A DNA stretch of 64,000 nt from Echeneis naucrates (lineage: Eukaryota; Chordata; Actinopteri; Carangiformes; Echeneidae), in assembly GCF_900963305.1 (NCBI RefSeq), contig NC_042520.1:6544170-6608169 (forward strand). The letters run 5' to 3'. Below are positions 47,312 through 60,138 of this stretch, in pieces. The notes under the pieces are model-generated. The model had not been told where the DNA came from. It searched no databases and saw nothing but the letters and a program-made list of their open reading frames with translations. Positions within the stretch are counted from its first letter, which is position 1. Each line of letters starts with the position of its first letter. The position numbers and the translations under genes were made by a program.

Positions 47312-47590
47312 TTGTCTGCAGTTGAACAACAAAAGCAACAGTCGGATGAGGATCTGTCATTTCAGTGCTCACATCCTCACAGTTCAGAGAGGTCGAATCA
47401 AACAATGTCCGGAAAAACACAAAGACTTTTTTTTATCATCATTCTTTTCTCAACAACCTCAAACAAAAATGCTGCTGAACTTTTTGTTTCATTGATCTCA
47501 TGTTTAAACGTGCCGATAAACTTCTTTGGATGTGATCATGAGCTGTGTTTGGTTGATGGATCAGACTTTGGGACAAAAAGGCATTACTGA
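47312..47590 (+). other. Recurrent open frame upstream of E
   Basis: Copy of the unit at 4837-5082. One base fewer near the end (ggttgatgg for ggtttgatgg) extends the frame, arguing against conserved coding. Confidence 0.3.
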
Positions 47591-48061
47591 TAATATCATG
47601 TCGACATGTGAGAGGGACAAAACCTGTGAAGCACAAACAAATTGCACCTGCTGTACTTTTTGACACGTGGCTCGTGGTATCTGAGTTTATTTTTTAAATA
47701 TGTCATATTTCTTATTTAGGAATATAAATAAACTGCAATTAATTATGACCTACACTTAAACTAAAATGTTGTAGATGATTGCACATTTACTGTTTGCATC
47801 ATATCTCATCACCAGCTGAGTGAACTTTCAGAGCCAGTTACAGAAACCCACCATGAAAAAAAGTTTGTTTTCAGGGTTGTTTTGTGTGTTTAGACAGGAA
47901 AGATAGTGATAATATTTCCACTGTGGTGGCACAGAGAGACACCAGTGTAATGACTGACCAATCAGATTGCTCTCATATTGTTCCCTCCCCTTCATACGAC
48001 TACATTAAGGGAAATTATCTTCAACAGAGTTTAAAATAACTGCTGTCTTAAGTGGATTAAC

Positions 48062-49802
48062 ATGAAAATGTTGATCATATTTCATCTTTTGTTCTTCCTC
48101 AGAGCAGGACGTAAGTAGATAAAGTCAACTTTTCTCACGAATATTGTGTAACCTAGGTTTGAAAACATCACTTTAGAAATGATGTGAATCTGTCTCTGTT
48201 ATTAATCAATCTAATTAATTAATCTGCTCCATTTAATTGTATCTTCAGGATGCACAGATGATCTACTCTTTGACAGAAAGACTGTTGGTGTTGGAGAAGA
48301 TGTGAATTTGACATGTAAACGCCAAGTTAGCCACATGGGCAAGTTATTTTGGATCCGGCTTGTTTCTGGAAACTTAGCTGAACTCTTGGGAGGAACATAT
48401 TCATTTGATCATAATTTTGTTAATAAGACTCTTCGTTTTGCAACAAAACAGGAAACTGGAACTTTTCTTCTGCATATTAATGAAACTGAGCAAAGTGACA
48501 CTGGACTGTACTACTGTATAAAAGTCGAAGGCTTAGATATGAAGTTTTTAAAAGGAACATTTCTGAGGATTAAAGGTAAATTTAATTCAGTACACACACT
48601 GTTCACAATCATCAAAATTATAGACATGTTACTGGCAAACGTTTACAAACTACGTATAAAGAGTCTTTTCATTTTGGTAATTTTTAGTTTTGTTTAGATG
48701 ATCAAAAGTAATTTCACATATTTTTTTGTGTCTGTATTTCTCAGGAGCAGAACCTGAGATCACCACCAACTTTCAGCTTCCTCCATCTGATCCAGTCCGT
48801 CCAGGAGACTCAGTGACTCTTCAGTGTTCTGTCCTCTTTGACTCTGAGAAGAAAACATGTCCAGGAGATCACAGTGTGTACTGGTTCAGAGCTGGATCAG
48901 ATGAAGCTCATCCCAGTTTCATTTACGCTCATGGAAACAATAGAGATCATTGTAAAAAGATTCCTGAGTCTGAGTCCACGCAGAAATGTGATTACTTCTT
49001 CTCCAAGAACGTCAGCTCCTCTGATGCTGGGACTCATTACTGCGCTGTGGCCACGTGTGGAGAAATTTTATTTGGAAATGGGACTAAACTGGAGATTGAA
49101 GGTAAAAGTGGAATATTTTTATATAATTGCTCAAATTGCATATTTTTGTGTTTAATTTCAGAATGTAGAATTTCAATCCTATTTAATGCAGGAGTTATTT
49201 ATATTTTAACATCCAATCAAATCATAATAAACTTTAATTCTTTGGTATAATTATTATTATTATATAATTTCAGATAACATGATGGATCTCCAGAGGACCA
49301 ACACACTTCTGTTGGTGTTATGTGGTACTTTGGCTACAGCTCTGATTGTTACTGTCTTCCTGTTGTATATGAAGAAGAAAACTTGTGATTGTTCCAAAGG
49401 TAGTAGAAGTTTCTTAAATATCAAAGAGTATTTTGCTGAAGACAACCTGACTTGATTTCCATTTGTCCGTTGTGTAACCATCTCTCGTCTTCACTCTATA
49501 CAGCTGCAGATGCTGCAACAGTCAGCACTGATCAGAGAAGTCAGCAGGTAAGATACATGAGAAAAGACAGAACTGGATAAGTTATTAACATCTCTTCTTC
49601 CTGAATATGATTTTTTCTGAACTCTCACCATCATTATCATTAATCTCATAACCTTCTTCATTATATATCTTCTCAGGGAGATGAGGACCGACTTACTTAT
49701 TCTGCTCCAACCTTCACCAGGAGGAAAGCTGGAAAAGTGGACAGAAGGAATGAAAAAGCAGTCGAGAAAGAGACGGTGTACTCTGGTGTCAGAGCTTTGT
49801 GA
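48062..49802 (+). CDS. NITR gene E: V-I-TM receptor with ITIM-like tail
   Basis: Exons 48062-48110, 48249-48575, 48745-49101, 49274-49399, 49504-49547, 49677-49802 (342 aa, shortest of the set). V domain: CTDDLLFDRKTVGVGEDVNL, KLFWIRLVSGNLAELLGG, two or three N-glycosylation sequons (VNKT, INET), DTGLYYCIKV, end FLKGTFLRI. I domain without the extra KLEIE, with KKIPESES. Transmembrane exon ends TCDCSKG. Tail has LTYSAP and ETVYSGVRAL. AATAAA at 49840-49845. Its 3' flank pairs with that of A, and a BEL/Pao element lies about 0.5 kb downstream without touching the gene. Confidence 0.92.
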
Positions 49803-50318
49803 CAGATTAACAATCCAGACAGTGGATTTGTTTTGAGTTAATAAAGCTGACTTGTTCTTTTCTGGCACACAGCAAGGAATGTACTGCTCCACATCAATGT
49901 AACCAAAGGAGCAATATCTTATTACGTCAAGGTAACCTCGTATTTTTATTTCTTTAAATGTTTGACAATATTGTGTAGTAATTTCTGTCAAATGGTGATA
50001 ATCAAGCTGCAGAAATACACAATTCTTAATGTGTAATAGTTTTTAGAAATATCAGACTGCATGTATTTTCTCTTCTTCTCACTTTAATTGTCATCCACAA
50101 ACTTTCCTTTTGTCCTTTTCATTTCTCCACATTTCTACTATTAAAGGAAATTTTTCTGTGATAAATGTGTGTCTTTCATTTTATCAGCTGTGGTGGACGT
50201 TCCTGACATGAAAAGTGGGAGGGTCATCAGTGATGATGTCAGTATTTACTTTAAAGCCGTCGTTTAAAGGAGTTATCATTAGTCCATCCTTCTCTGTACG
50301 AGGGCTGAACACAGCATC

Positions 50319-50485
50319 TGTGATGTTATTGTTTTGAGTTTGAGTTTAACACAGATGTTTTTGCAGCAACGCTAATTTGTGCCTTCTGTGTTTCCGTAGC
50401 TGGTGCAGACTAGAGGAAGTCAGGTATAGTTTTTAGTTGACCTAGTTTTGGAGAGAGACGGACAGCGGGAGAACTCCCATCCTTT

Positions 50486-50524
<39 letters not shown>

Positions 50525-50669
50525 CAGAAAACGTTTGCCTTTTTACAGTGATTTCTAAATAAAGTTGAAAAGAAAGCTCAGCTTCCTTTTTTGGAGAAAC
50601 TGTTCGCTATCTGCCGAGCTAGTGTAACGGGCGAGAAGACGTGAAACACACACAAGCAGGGGCAGAATA
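50319..50669 (+). repeat. 5' LTR of the BEL/Pao element
   Basis: 351 bp, begins TGTGATGTTATTG and ends GGCAGAATA. Contains a (TA)n run near 50492-50522 absent from the 3' LTR. Confidence 0.9.
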
Positions 50670-53600
50670 GTAAAAAGGCAGACTCTTCCAACGGTCGACA
50701 ATCTTCCATCCTGTGAGTAGAAAGGAAAAACAAGTCATCAACATGACACAGAGCAAACAACAAGAGATGGATTTTGAAGAACTAGAAACAAGATCACAAA
50801 TTTCCAGCTGCTCACGAACCAGCAAACTGTCTGTAGCCAGCTCGCTCGCTTTGAAAGCACGAGCTAAAGCTGAAGCCACACGTACAGAGCTAGCATTCGC
50901 TAAACGAGAGGCAGAGATGCTAAAACAACAAGCTATGCTACAAGCTAGTTTGCATGAACTGAGAATGGAAAAGGCAGCAGCAGCTGCTGAAGAATATAAG
51001 CAGGGGGACCCACTTCAGCTGAGTAAAAGCATGCTGCCTCAGAAACCAGATGAAATACACAATGTGAGCACTACAGTGCAAAGTCCTGTTCAATATCCAG
51101 GCCACTTCTCCCATCAGAGTGTAATAACCGCCAACTCATTAAATGCAGTCACAACTTCACCTCCCAATGCAAAGCCATCTACAAGTTCACATCCACCAGT
51201 GCGCCAGCCTACCATGTGAAGCACAGAACTACAGGAATCAGGGTGCTACGCCATTGAGGGAAATCAGTGACTATGAGTTTTTTGAAGTCACGCCACAACA
51301 CTTGCACCGAGGAGAAACCACTGATCGCTCACATGATGTCACTAACACTAGAAATGCACAAAGAAAATCATACTGTGACAGGGAACTTCCCAATACCATA
51401 GATGAACGCAGGCCCCCACAGCCATATCAAACCCATTCATGCCCGATGTACAACGCCAGCCCCGCCAGTACAGCGGCTGCAACTGACCTAGGGAGGTACC
51501 TGATACGACGTGAGCTGGTGAGTTCAGGCTTACTGAAGTTTGACGACAAGCCGGAGAATTACTGGGCCTGGAAAGCATCTTTCATCAGCTCAACTGACGA
51601 CTTAAAGCTCTCTGCCAGAGAGGAGCTGGATCTCCTGTGTAAATGGCTTGGGCCATCATCATCTGAGCAAGCTTAAAGAATCAGAGCAGTACACATTCAC
51701 AATACACCTACAGGTCTCAAGATGCTGTGGCAGAGACTGGAGGATGTCTACGGCTCACCATAGGTGATTGAGAATGCCCTCCTGAAAAAGATAGAAGATT
51801 TCCCCAAAATCTCAGCCAGGGACAATCACAAACTGAGAGAACTTGGAGACGTTGTCATGGAGCTCGAGGCAGCAAAGACAGATGGATACTTACCTGGTCT
51901 TTCATATCTCAACACCTCCCGCAGAGTCAGCCCGATAGTCAAGAAACTCCCACACACCCTACAAGAGAAGTGGATCACAGTAGGGTCACGTTACAAAGAA
52001 CAACACAGAATTCCATATCCTCCATTCTCAGTCTTCGTCAACTTCATCTGCGAACAAGCAAAGATGCGCAACGATCCCAGCTTTGCCAGCATTGCAGCAA
52101 CATGGTGTGCTCCCAAAACAGAGAAAAACAACCCATACAACCAACACATGAGAACATCAGTAGCTGTTAAAAAGACTGAAATCTCAACAGGAAGCAACAA
52201 CAGTGGCAGCACTACAACAGCCCGACCTGAAGATAATCCAGACAAATATTGCCCCCTACATAACAAGCCTCATCCTCTGAGAAAGTGTCGTGGCTTCAGA
52301 AACAAAACGCTGGAAGAAAGAAAGGCTTATCTGAAGGACAAACACATTTGCTTCAGGTGCTGCGCGTCATCTACCCATGTCGCTAAAGACTGTGACAAGC
52401 CAGTGCAATGTATGGAGTGTAACAGCGACAGACATCCTACAGCACTACATCCAGGGCCAGCGCCATGGAAGGCAGATGTTCACCAGAGCGCTGCACACCA
52501 TGGCGGGGAGCAACAGCAGCAGCAAAGGGAGACTGGTCCATCAGTGATTTCCAAATGTACAGAAATCTGTGGCAGTACAAACACTTCAAAGTCATGCTCC
52601 AAAATCTGTCTTGTGCTGGTGTATCCTGCAGGGCAAAGAGACCGAGCTATGAAGACCTACGCTGTTCTTGATGAACAAAGCAACAAGTCACTGTGCAGGA
52701 CAGAATTCTGTGACTACTTCGACATTAAAGGGGAAGGACCAACGTACACCCTGAAGACATGTTCAGGGGTGTTCGAGACTGCAGGAAGACGTGTCAGCAA
52801 TTTCATTGTGGAATCACTAGATGGCATCACACAAATTCCCTTGCCTACTTTGATTGAATGTGACATGCTACCAGATGAGAGGTCTGAAATACCATCATCA
52901 GAGGTAGCCAGACACTATTCTCATCTTGAGCACCTGGCGGACAAAATCCCACCGTTGGACCCAGATGCATCCATCCTCCTCCTCCTCGGGCGAGATTTGA
53001 TCCAGGTGCACAAAGTAAGAGAACAATGTAATGGACCTCACAGCGCTCCGTTTGCCCAGTGGCTGGACCTTGGGTGGGTGATCATCGGTGACGTTTGCCT
53101 GGGAAGAGCGCACAGACCAACCAATGTCTCTGTCTTCAGAACCAGTGTGTTGGTGAGTGGGCGTCACTCTATTCTCAGCCCATGCACCAGCAGCCTTGTT
53201 GTAAAAGAAAAGATTGACAGCTTGGAGCCCCCCGACAGCTTCCCAAGCGTCTCTGCAGCCAGCCTCAACAATGACAGCTTGGGCAGTAATGTGTTTCAAA
53301 GAACACATCATGATGATAAGCTCGGGATGTCCATTGAAGACGAGCTGTTCCTGGACCTCATGGACAGAGAGGTGTACATGGATGAAGCTAACTGCTGGGT
53401 AGCACCCTTACCTTTCAGGCCGAACAGGCCGCGTTTACCCAACAACAGGCAGCACGCCATCAACCGCCTCATGTCCTTGTGCCGCATGCTGGAGAAAAAA
53501 CACACCATGAAGGAACACTTCTTCAAATTCACGCAAGCCATGCTCGACTCAGACCAAGCAGGGCCTGCTCCAGTGCTAATGCCACACCAAGAACGCTGGT

Positions 53601-56600
53601 ATTTACCAATCTTCGGTGTCTATCACCCTCAGAAAAAAGACCAGATCCGTGTGGTTTTTGACTCTAGTGCCAAGCATGAGAACATCTCCCTCAATGATGT
53701 TCTTCTCCGAGGGCCTGACATGAACAATTCTTTGCTGGGAGTCCTGATGCGCTTCCGGAAAGAACCTGTAGCAGTAACGACATTCAGCAGATGTTCTACT
53801 GCTTCATCGTACGGGAAGACCATCGCGATTTCCTGAGATTTCTGTGGTATGAAGATAATGACCCCAACAAGCGGATCACTGAATACCGTATGAAAGTCCA
53901 TGTTTTTGGAAACTCACCTTCTCCTGCAGTAGACATCTATGGCCTGAGAAGAGCAGCACTGCATGGAGAGAAAGAACATGGTGCCGAAGCTAAACAATTC
54001 CTCATGAGGAACTTTTATGTTGATGATGGGCTTTCCCACTGACGACGAAACCATCACTGTCCTGAAAAGAACAAAGGAAATGCTAGCAGAGTCCAGCATC
54101 AAACTGCACAAAGTAGCATCGAACAGCCGTGATGTGATGGATGCCTTTCCACCAGAAGAGAGGGCCAAAAACCTGGTGGATTTAGAGTTGACTGTGGACC
54201 CTTTGCCACCACAGCGGAGTCTAGGTCTTACCTGGAACCTGCAGTCAGACACATTCACCTTCCACGTATCCAGAGAACGAAAACCATTCACCCGAAGGGG
54301 AATTTTGTCGACTGTCAATGGCCTTTATGATCCCCTGGGATATGCGGCACCTGTAACGATACAAGGAAAGGCCTTAGTCAGAGAGCTATCCGCCAAACAA
54401 GCTGAATGGGATGTTCCTCTGCCAGCACTGAAGGAAGAACAGTGGAGACTATGGAATGACTCACTGTGTGAACTTGAACAACTTCAGATCGACAGACCAT
54501 ATATACCTGCTTCTCTGTGCTCCACAAGATACAGAGAACTCTGTGTCTTTTCTGATGCTTCTACTATGGCCATATCAGCAGTGGCATACCTGAAAACAGC
54601 AGACACGGAGGGAAACACTCATATCGGGTTCGTCATGGGCAAATCGAAGCTGGCTCCACATCCTCCACACACCATCCCACGCTTAGAACTTTGTGCGGCT
54701 GTCTTGGCCACCGAAATGGCAGACTTAATCACTGATGAACTGGACATAGACATCCACAAGGTCACATTCTACACAGACAGTCGGATTGTTTTGGGCTACA
54801 TTCACAACACAAGCAGAAGATTCTATGTATATTTAGCCAACAGAGTTGCCCGCATCAGAAAGTCCACAAGCCCTGAACAGTGGCACTTCGTCAGCACAGA
54901 ACACAACCCTGCAGACCACGGGACCCGCTCAGTGCCAGCCATCATGTTGAAAGAAACCAACTGGTTTAAAGGTCCATCTTTCTTGTCCAGAGACTCCCCC
55001 CCCCCAGAGACACTTGAGCTGATAGAACCTGATACAGACATAGATATACGCACACAGCAGGTCACAGCTTTCGCAACCAAATCCTTTGAAGATGAGCTTA
55101 GTTCACACCGATTTGAATGCTTCTCCAGCTGGAAGATACTCAATCGGGCTATCACCAAGCTCATACACAAGGCCAGAGTGCACACGAAAAGCCTGAACAG
55201 CAAGATAGATGCTCTGACACAAGCTAGACTGGTAATCATCAGAAATGTTCAACACGACGTGTTCGCTGAAGAGGTGAAATGTCTTTCCAGGGGTGATGTC
55301 ATCTCCAAGTCTAGTCCCCTGAGAAAACTGAACCCAATTGTAGATGCAGATGGCCTGCTGAGAGTTGGAGGGCGCATCTCTTTGGCAGACATTCCCTGGG
55401 AAGAGAAACACCCGATCATTGTCCCCAAGAAACACCATGTAGCTACTTTATTGGTGAGACATTACCATGAAGAGGTGGCACATCAGGGGAGGTACCTGAC
55501 AGAAGGTGCTGTACTCTCTGCTGGGCTGTGGCTGATTGGAGGCAAAAGGCTGGTGACAAACATCATACAGAAATGTGTAATCTGTAACAAGCTAAGAGGA
55601 AGAATGGAAGAACAAAAAATGTCAAACTTACCTGCTGAACGACTCGAACCAGGTCCTCCATTCACAAATGTAGGAGTTGATGTGTTTGGCCCATGGATCA
55701 TCAGCACAAGACGAACCCGGGGTGGCATTGCAGAGAACAAACGTTGGGCAGTTATCTTTACCTGCCTAGTCACAAGAGCAGTGCATATTGAAGTGCTTGA
55801 ATCACTGTCCTCAAGCTTTGTAAATGCATTGAGAAGATTTGCCGCTGTCCGTGGTCCTGTTCGTCTCTTCCGTTCTGATCGAGGAACAAACTTCGTGGGG
55901 GCATGAGAGGAGTTAAGAATGAACTCTGAAGACCCTGAGCTGACAACTTACCGTCAAGATCAAGGCAGCAGGTGGATCTTTAACCCTCCCCACTCCTCAC
56001 ACATGGGTGGAGTGTGGGAGCGGATGATAGGAGTTGCTCGCAGAATATTGGATGCACTGCTGCTTAAGGCAAAAACACCCCACCTGACTCATGAAGTTCT
56101 GGTTACGTTCATGTCTGAAGTCATGGCCATTATAAATGCCAGACCTCTGGTTCCTGTGTCTTCTGATCCAGATGCGCCCACTATCCTGTCACCTGCCATG
56201 CTCTTGACACAGAAAGCTGAGCCAGTGTTGCCACCACCAGGAGAGTATGACCTCAAAGACCTCTACAGAAAGCAGTGGAAGCAAGTCCAGTCTATGGCTG
56301 ATGTATTCTGGAAACGCTGGCATCAAGAGTTCCTGGTGTCACTTCAACCAAGGCGAAAGTGGCATGTGGAGAAGCGGAACCTGACTGAAGGAGATGTCGT
56401 GCTTCTTAAAGATGCACAAGTCAAAAGAAATGAGTGGCCTGTAGGAGTGGTGGTGAAGGCCATTCCTAGCAAAGACTCTAAAGTCCGCAAAGTAGATGTT
56501 AAAGTAGTCAGACATGGTACTCAGAAGATGTACACTAGGCCTGTTTCAGAGGTTGTATTGCTTGTGAAAAATGAGTAGTGTTATAATGCATTATAACAGG

Positions 56601-56607
56601 CGGGGAG

Positions 56608-56937
56608 TGTGATGTTATTGTTTTGAGTTTGAGTTTAACACAGATGTTTTTGCAGCAACGCTAATTTGTGCCTTCTGTGTTTCCGTAGCTGGTGCAGACT
56701 AGAGGAAGTCAGGTATAGTTTTTAGTTGACCTAGTTTTTGAGAGAGACGGACAGCGGGAGAACTCCCATCCTTTTGTTTTTTTTTATATGGCCAGAAAAC
56801 GTTTGCCTTTTTACAGTGATTTCGAAATAAAGTTGAAAGGAAACCTCAGCTTCCTTTTTTGGAGAAACTGTTCGCTATCTGCCGAGCTAGTGTAACGGGC
56901 GAGAAGACGTGAAACACACACAAGCACGGGCAGAATA
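56608..56937 (+). repeat. 3' LTR of the BEL/Pao element
   Basis: 330 bp, same ends as the 5' LTR, preceded by a purine-rich caggcggggag that may be the polypurine tract. Confidence 0.9.
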
Positions 56938-56942
56938 GCATC

Positions 56943-58330
56943 ATTTTAGGGATCATAGTTGTGGTCAGCAGTCGGTGGACCTTGATGACGGCCACAAACC
57001 AAAGTCTTGTGACCTGACAAATATTTCTGTTCTTTTTTTTCTCTCCCTCAGTGTATTTTCAGTTTTCATACACTTCATACACACATACATCAGCTTTGGT
57101 AAGTTTTGGTGGGAGAGGTTTTGCTGTTGTCCTGGACTGTGTGTCTGTGACTGTTACTGACAGTCTTTGTTCTGTTCATAGCATCAGGCATGATTTATTT
57201 ATATTGAGCACTTTGGTATGTTTATTATGTGAAAACTAAACCTCTGGAGTTTATTACCACCTCCAGCTGAATGTGTTCTGCTTCTGCGTTTCAGCAGCGC
57301 TCTGAAAATAACTGAAGAGACTACAGAGGATGGATGTTGTGACCACAGAAACCTCCCCAAGTCTGTCCGCTCTGCTCTTCATGCTGAAGTGACTGATGTG
57401 TGGGAGGGGCATCACTGATGATGTGGCACGTGTGGATTGGCTGCTTCACACTAATGCTAAGATGGCTCCTGCATCTCAGTGAATCACTGTGGAAAATGGC
57501 CACTTAACTACGTAGAGACAACAGCGTCTTTAGAAGTGTATTATATTCAACAAGTCGAACATTAATAATGAAAAGCTTTTTGGGTTCATTGTTCTTAAAT
57601 CTCCATTTGCATCATAGACCTTGTTTTAGACATTGATTTTGAACAGCAGGGCCATCGAGGGGCTGGAGCCAATCTGCTGCTGACACTGGACAAGGGCGGG
57701 GCATACCTGGACAGGTGAGCAGTCTATAAATATACAGAGAGAGACACACACAGGCAAACAGCCTAAACCTGCAGTTATCTAGACTGTGGGATGAACCCAG
57801 AGGACCTGCAGAGAATCCATGCAGATGACTTTCATTTTAACATTTTAGAAAGTGAAGTAATACTGTAATACAGTAACACATGCAATTTTGTGTTAAATTG
57901 TCTGTTCTTTACTCATTTGTGCAAATAAACTTCTCCAAAGCATCAGATTGGAATAAATTACACATCAATAGTGTTTGAGCACATTTTAAAAGGATCAGTT
58001 GAAAAGTCATTGATTTATTGTGGAAACTTTGAAAATGTTGTCAGTTATTTCTCACTTCCTGTTCCTGTTATATTGAATAATCTGTCAGGTTAACTCGTTA
58101 GTTCCATTCATGGAAACCCACCATGAACAAGAGCTTGTTGTAATGTTGTTTTGTGTGTTTAGACATGAAAGATAGTGATAATATTTCCACTGTGGTGGCA
58201 CAGAGAGACACCAGTGTAATGACTGACCAATCAGATTGCTCTCATATTGTTCCCTCCCCTTCATACGACTACATTAAGGGAAATCATCTTCAACAGAGTT
58301 TAAAATAACTGCTGTCTTAAGTGGATTAAC
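56943..58330. repeat. Flank unit and upstream region of F
   Basis: 56943-57475 is the inverted counterpart of 1411-1925. 57500-58130 is mostly unique with a degraded dispersed repeat (57650-57830). From about 58140 it matches the promoter region of D. The 81-codon upstream unit found before D is missing here. CCAAT at 58227-58231. Confidence 0.65.
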
Positions 58331-60138
58331 ATGAAAATGTTGATCATATTTCATCTTTTGTTCTTCCTCAGAGCAGGACGTAAGTAGATAAAGTCAACTT
58401 TTCTCAAAATGTATTCTGCAGTCTAAGTTTTCAATTTTATAATAATCTTTTTGTATCAGTTTAGATCTAGAGATATGTGCCTCTGTCTCTGATTTTAATT
58501 CCTGATCTATTTAATGGTATTTTTAGGAAGCACAGATGAAATGACCTTTGAGACGAAGACTGTTGTTGTTGGAGAAGACGTGAAGTTGACGTGTCCCCGC
58601 CAAACATCTGATTACTCTGCAACCTTATTTTGGATCCGACTTGTTTATGGAAACTTACCTGAAGTCTTGGGAGGAACATATTCATTCGATGATTATCGTG
58701 TTAATAAGAGTCCTCGTTCTACAGCAAAACAAAAACCTGGAACTTTTCTGCTGCATTTTCATAAAACAGAGCAAAGTGACACTGGACTGTACTACTGTAT
58801 AAAAGTCGATGACTTAGAGATGAAGTTTTTAACAGGAACATTTCTCAGAGTTAAAGGTAAATAAAGTACGGTACACAGATTCAAATTTAATTAGAAATAA
58901 TCTCAAGGAACTTCTCAAATACAATTGGTCAAAGTGAAACATATTTCTTCAATGTATACTTTAGATTTTTTTATATTTGTCAGGAGCAGAACCTGAGATC
59001 ACCACCAACTTTCAGCTTCCTCCATCTGATCCAGTCCGTCCAGGAGACTCAGTGACTCTTCAGTGTTCGGTCCTCTTTGACTCTGAGAAGAAAACATGTC
59101 CAGGAGATCACAGTGTGTACTGGTTCAGAGCTGGATCAGATGAAGCTCATCCCAGTTTCATTTACGCTCATGGAAACAATAGAGATCATTGTAAAAAGAC
59201 TCCTGAGTCTGAGTCCACACAGAAATGTGATTACTTCTTCTCCAAGAACGTCAGCTCCTCTGATGCTGGGACTCATTACTGCGCTGTGGCCACGTGTGGA
59301 GAAATTTTATTTGGAAATGGGACTAAACTGGAGATTGATAAACTGGAAATTGAAGGTAAGTGGAGAATATTCTTATATAAATGTTCAATTGGCATATTTT
59401 TGTGTTTAATTTCAGAATGTAGAATTTAGATCCTATTTAACGCAGTAGTTATTTATATTTTCTCATCCAATAAAATCATAATGAACTTTATTTCTTTGGT
59501 TCATATATAATTTCAGAGAACATGATGGATCTCCAGAGGACGATCACACTTCTGTTGGTGTTATGTGGTACTTTGGCTACAGCTCTGATTGTTACTGTCT
59601 TCCTGTTTTATATGAAGAAGAAAACTTCTGATTGTTCCAAAGGTAGTAGAAGTTGACGGAGACGTCTGTTCTTTTTACTACATATCTGCTGCCTGTTCTC
59701 TTGCTCATAAGTCTGATAGTCATATTTATCTTCGTTTTCACCAACGAGAAGAACAAATGTGACTGTTGTAATGGTAATGTACCTAAATCATACTTGTCTT
59801 TCCATCAGTAAACCTCTCCTGCATCCTGACTGACTGATATCTATATATTTTCTGTTTCCTGCTCCAGCTGCTGCTGTCCTGCACAAAAACAGACGACAAC
59901 AGACGAGTCAACAGGTGAGGAATTTAAATGTTGGACTGATGTGAACAAAAAAGAAGATTCAGATTTTTCACCTTCATTTCTCTATATATTTCTCCAGAGA
60001 GGGAACGATGATGCATGGATTTATTCTTCTGCCATCTACAGCGTGATAAAAACTGGAAGTTGTTCATTAAAGGATGCAAAAGCAGCAGAGAGAGAGAGGA
60101 CCTTCACTGCTATGAGAGCTTTTGGGATGGATCAATGA
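58331..60138 (+). CDS. NITR gene F: paralogue of D with altered V half
   Basis: Exons 58331-58379, 58527-58856, 58984-59355, 59517-59642, 59868-59914, 59998-60138 (354 aa). The V exon differs from D by 12 bases, all in the first 190 or so. Nine of them alter eight amino acids (PRQTSDYSATLFWIRLVYG for PRQKSDYSANLFWIRLVSG, STDEMTFETKTVVVGED for CTDEMIFETKTVGVGED); the last 140 bases are identical. The cysteine after the leader is lost (RSTDE). I exon, transmembrane exon and tail are as in D. Intron 2 is shorter than in D. AATAAA at 60446-60451. Confidence 0.9.
59653..59773 (+). pseudogene. Stranded second transmembrane exon in F
   Basis: As in A2, with five Ts, so the frame ETSVLFTTYLLPVLLLIS is open through the donor. 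It has no acceptor and is expected to be skipped. Confidence 0.7.

Larger units (their letters stand above)
50319..56937 (+). mobile_element. BEL/Pao LTR retrotransposon, near full length, broken
   Basis: Two LTRs flank an internal region with BEL/Pao parts in the expected order. These are a gag-like region (about 50.7-52.2 kb), CCHC knuckles (about 52.3-52.5 kb), an aspartic protease-like part (about 52.6-53.1 kb), reverse transcriptase (about 53.3-54.2 kb), RNase H (about 54.4-55.0 kb), integrase zinc-binding and core (about 55.4-56.2 kb), and a C-terminal domain typical of the family (about 56.2-56.6 kb). The reading frame has about five breaks, so it is a fossil. The LTRs differ by about five substitutions over roughly 310 aligned bases plus a length change in a TA run, suggesting a fairly young insertion. 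The target duplication GCATC is at 50314-50318 and 56938-56942, and the empty site survives in the inverted paralogue at 1926-1930. Confidence 0.92.
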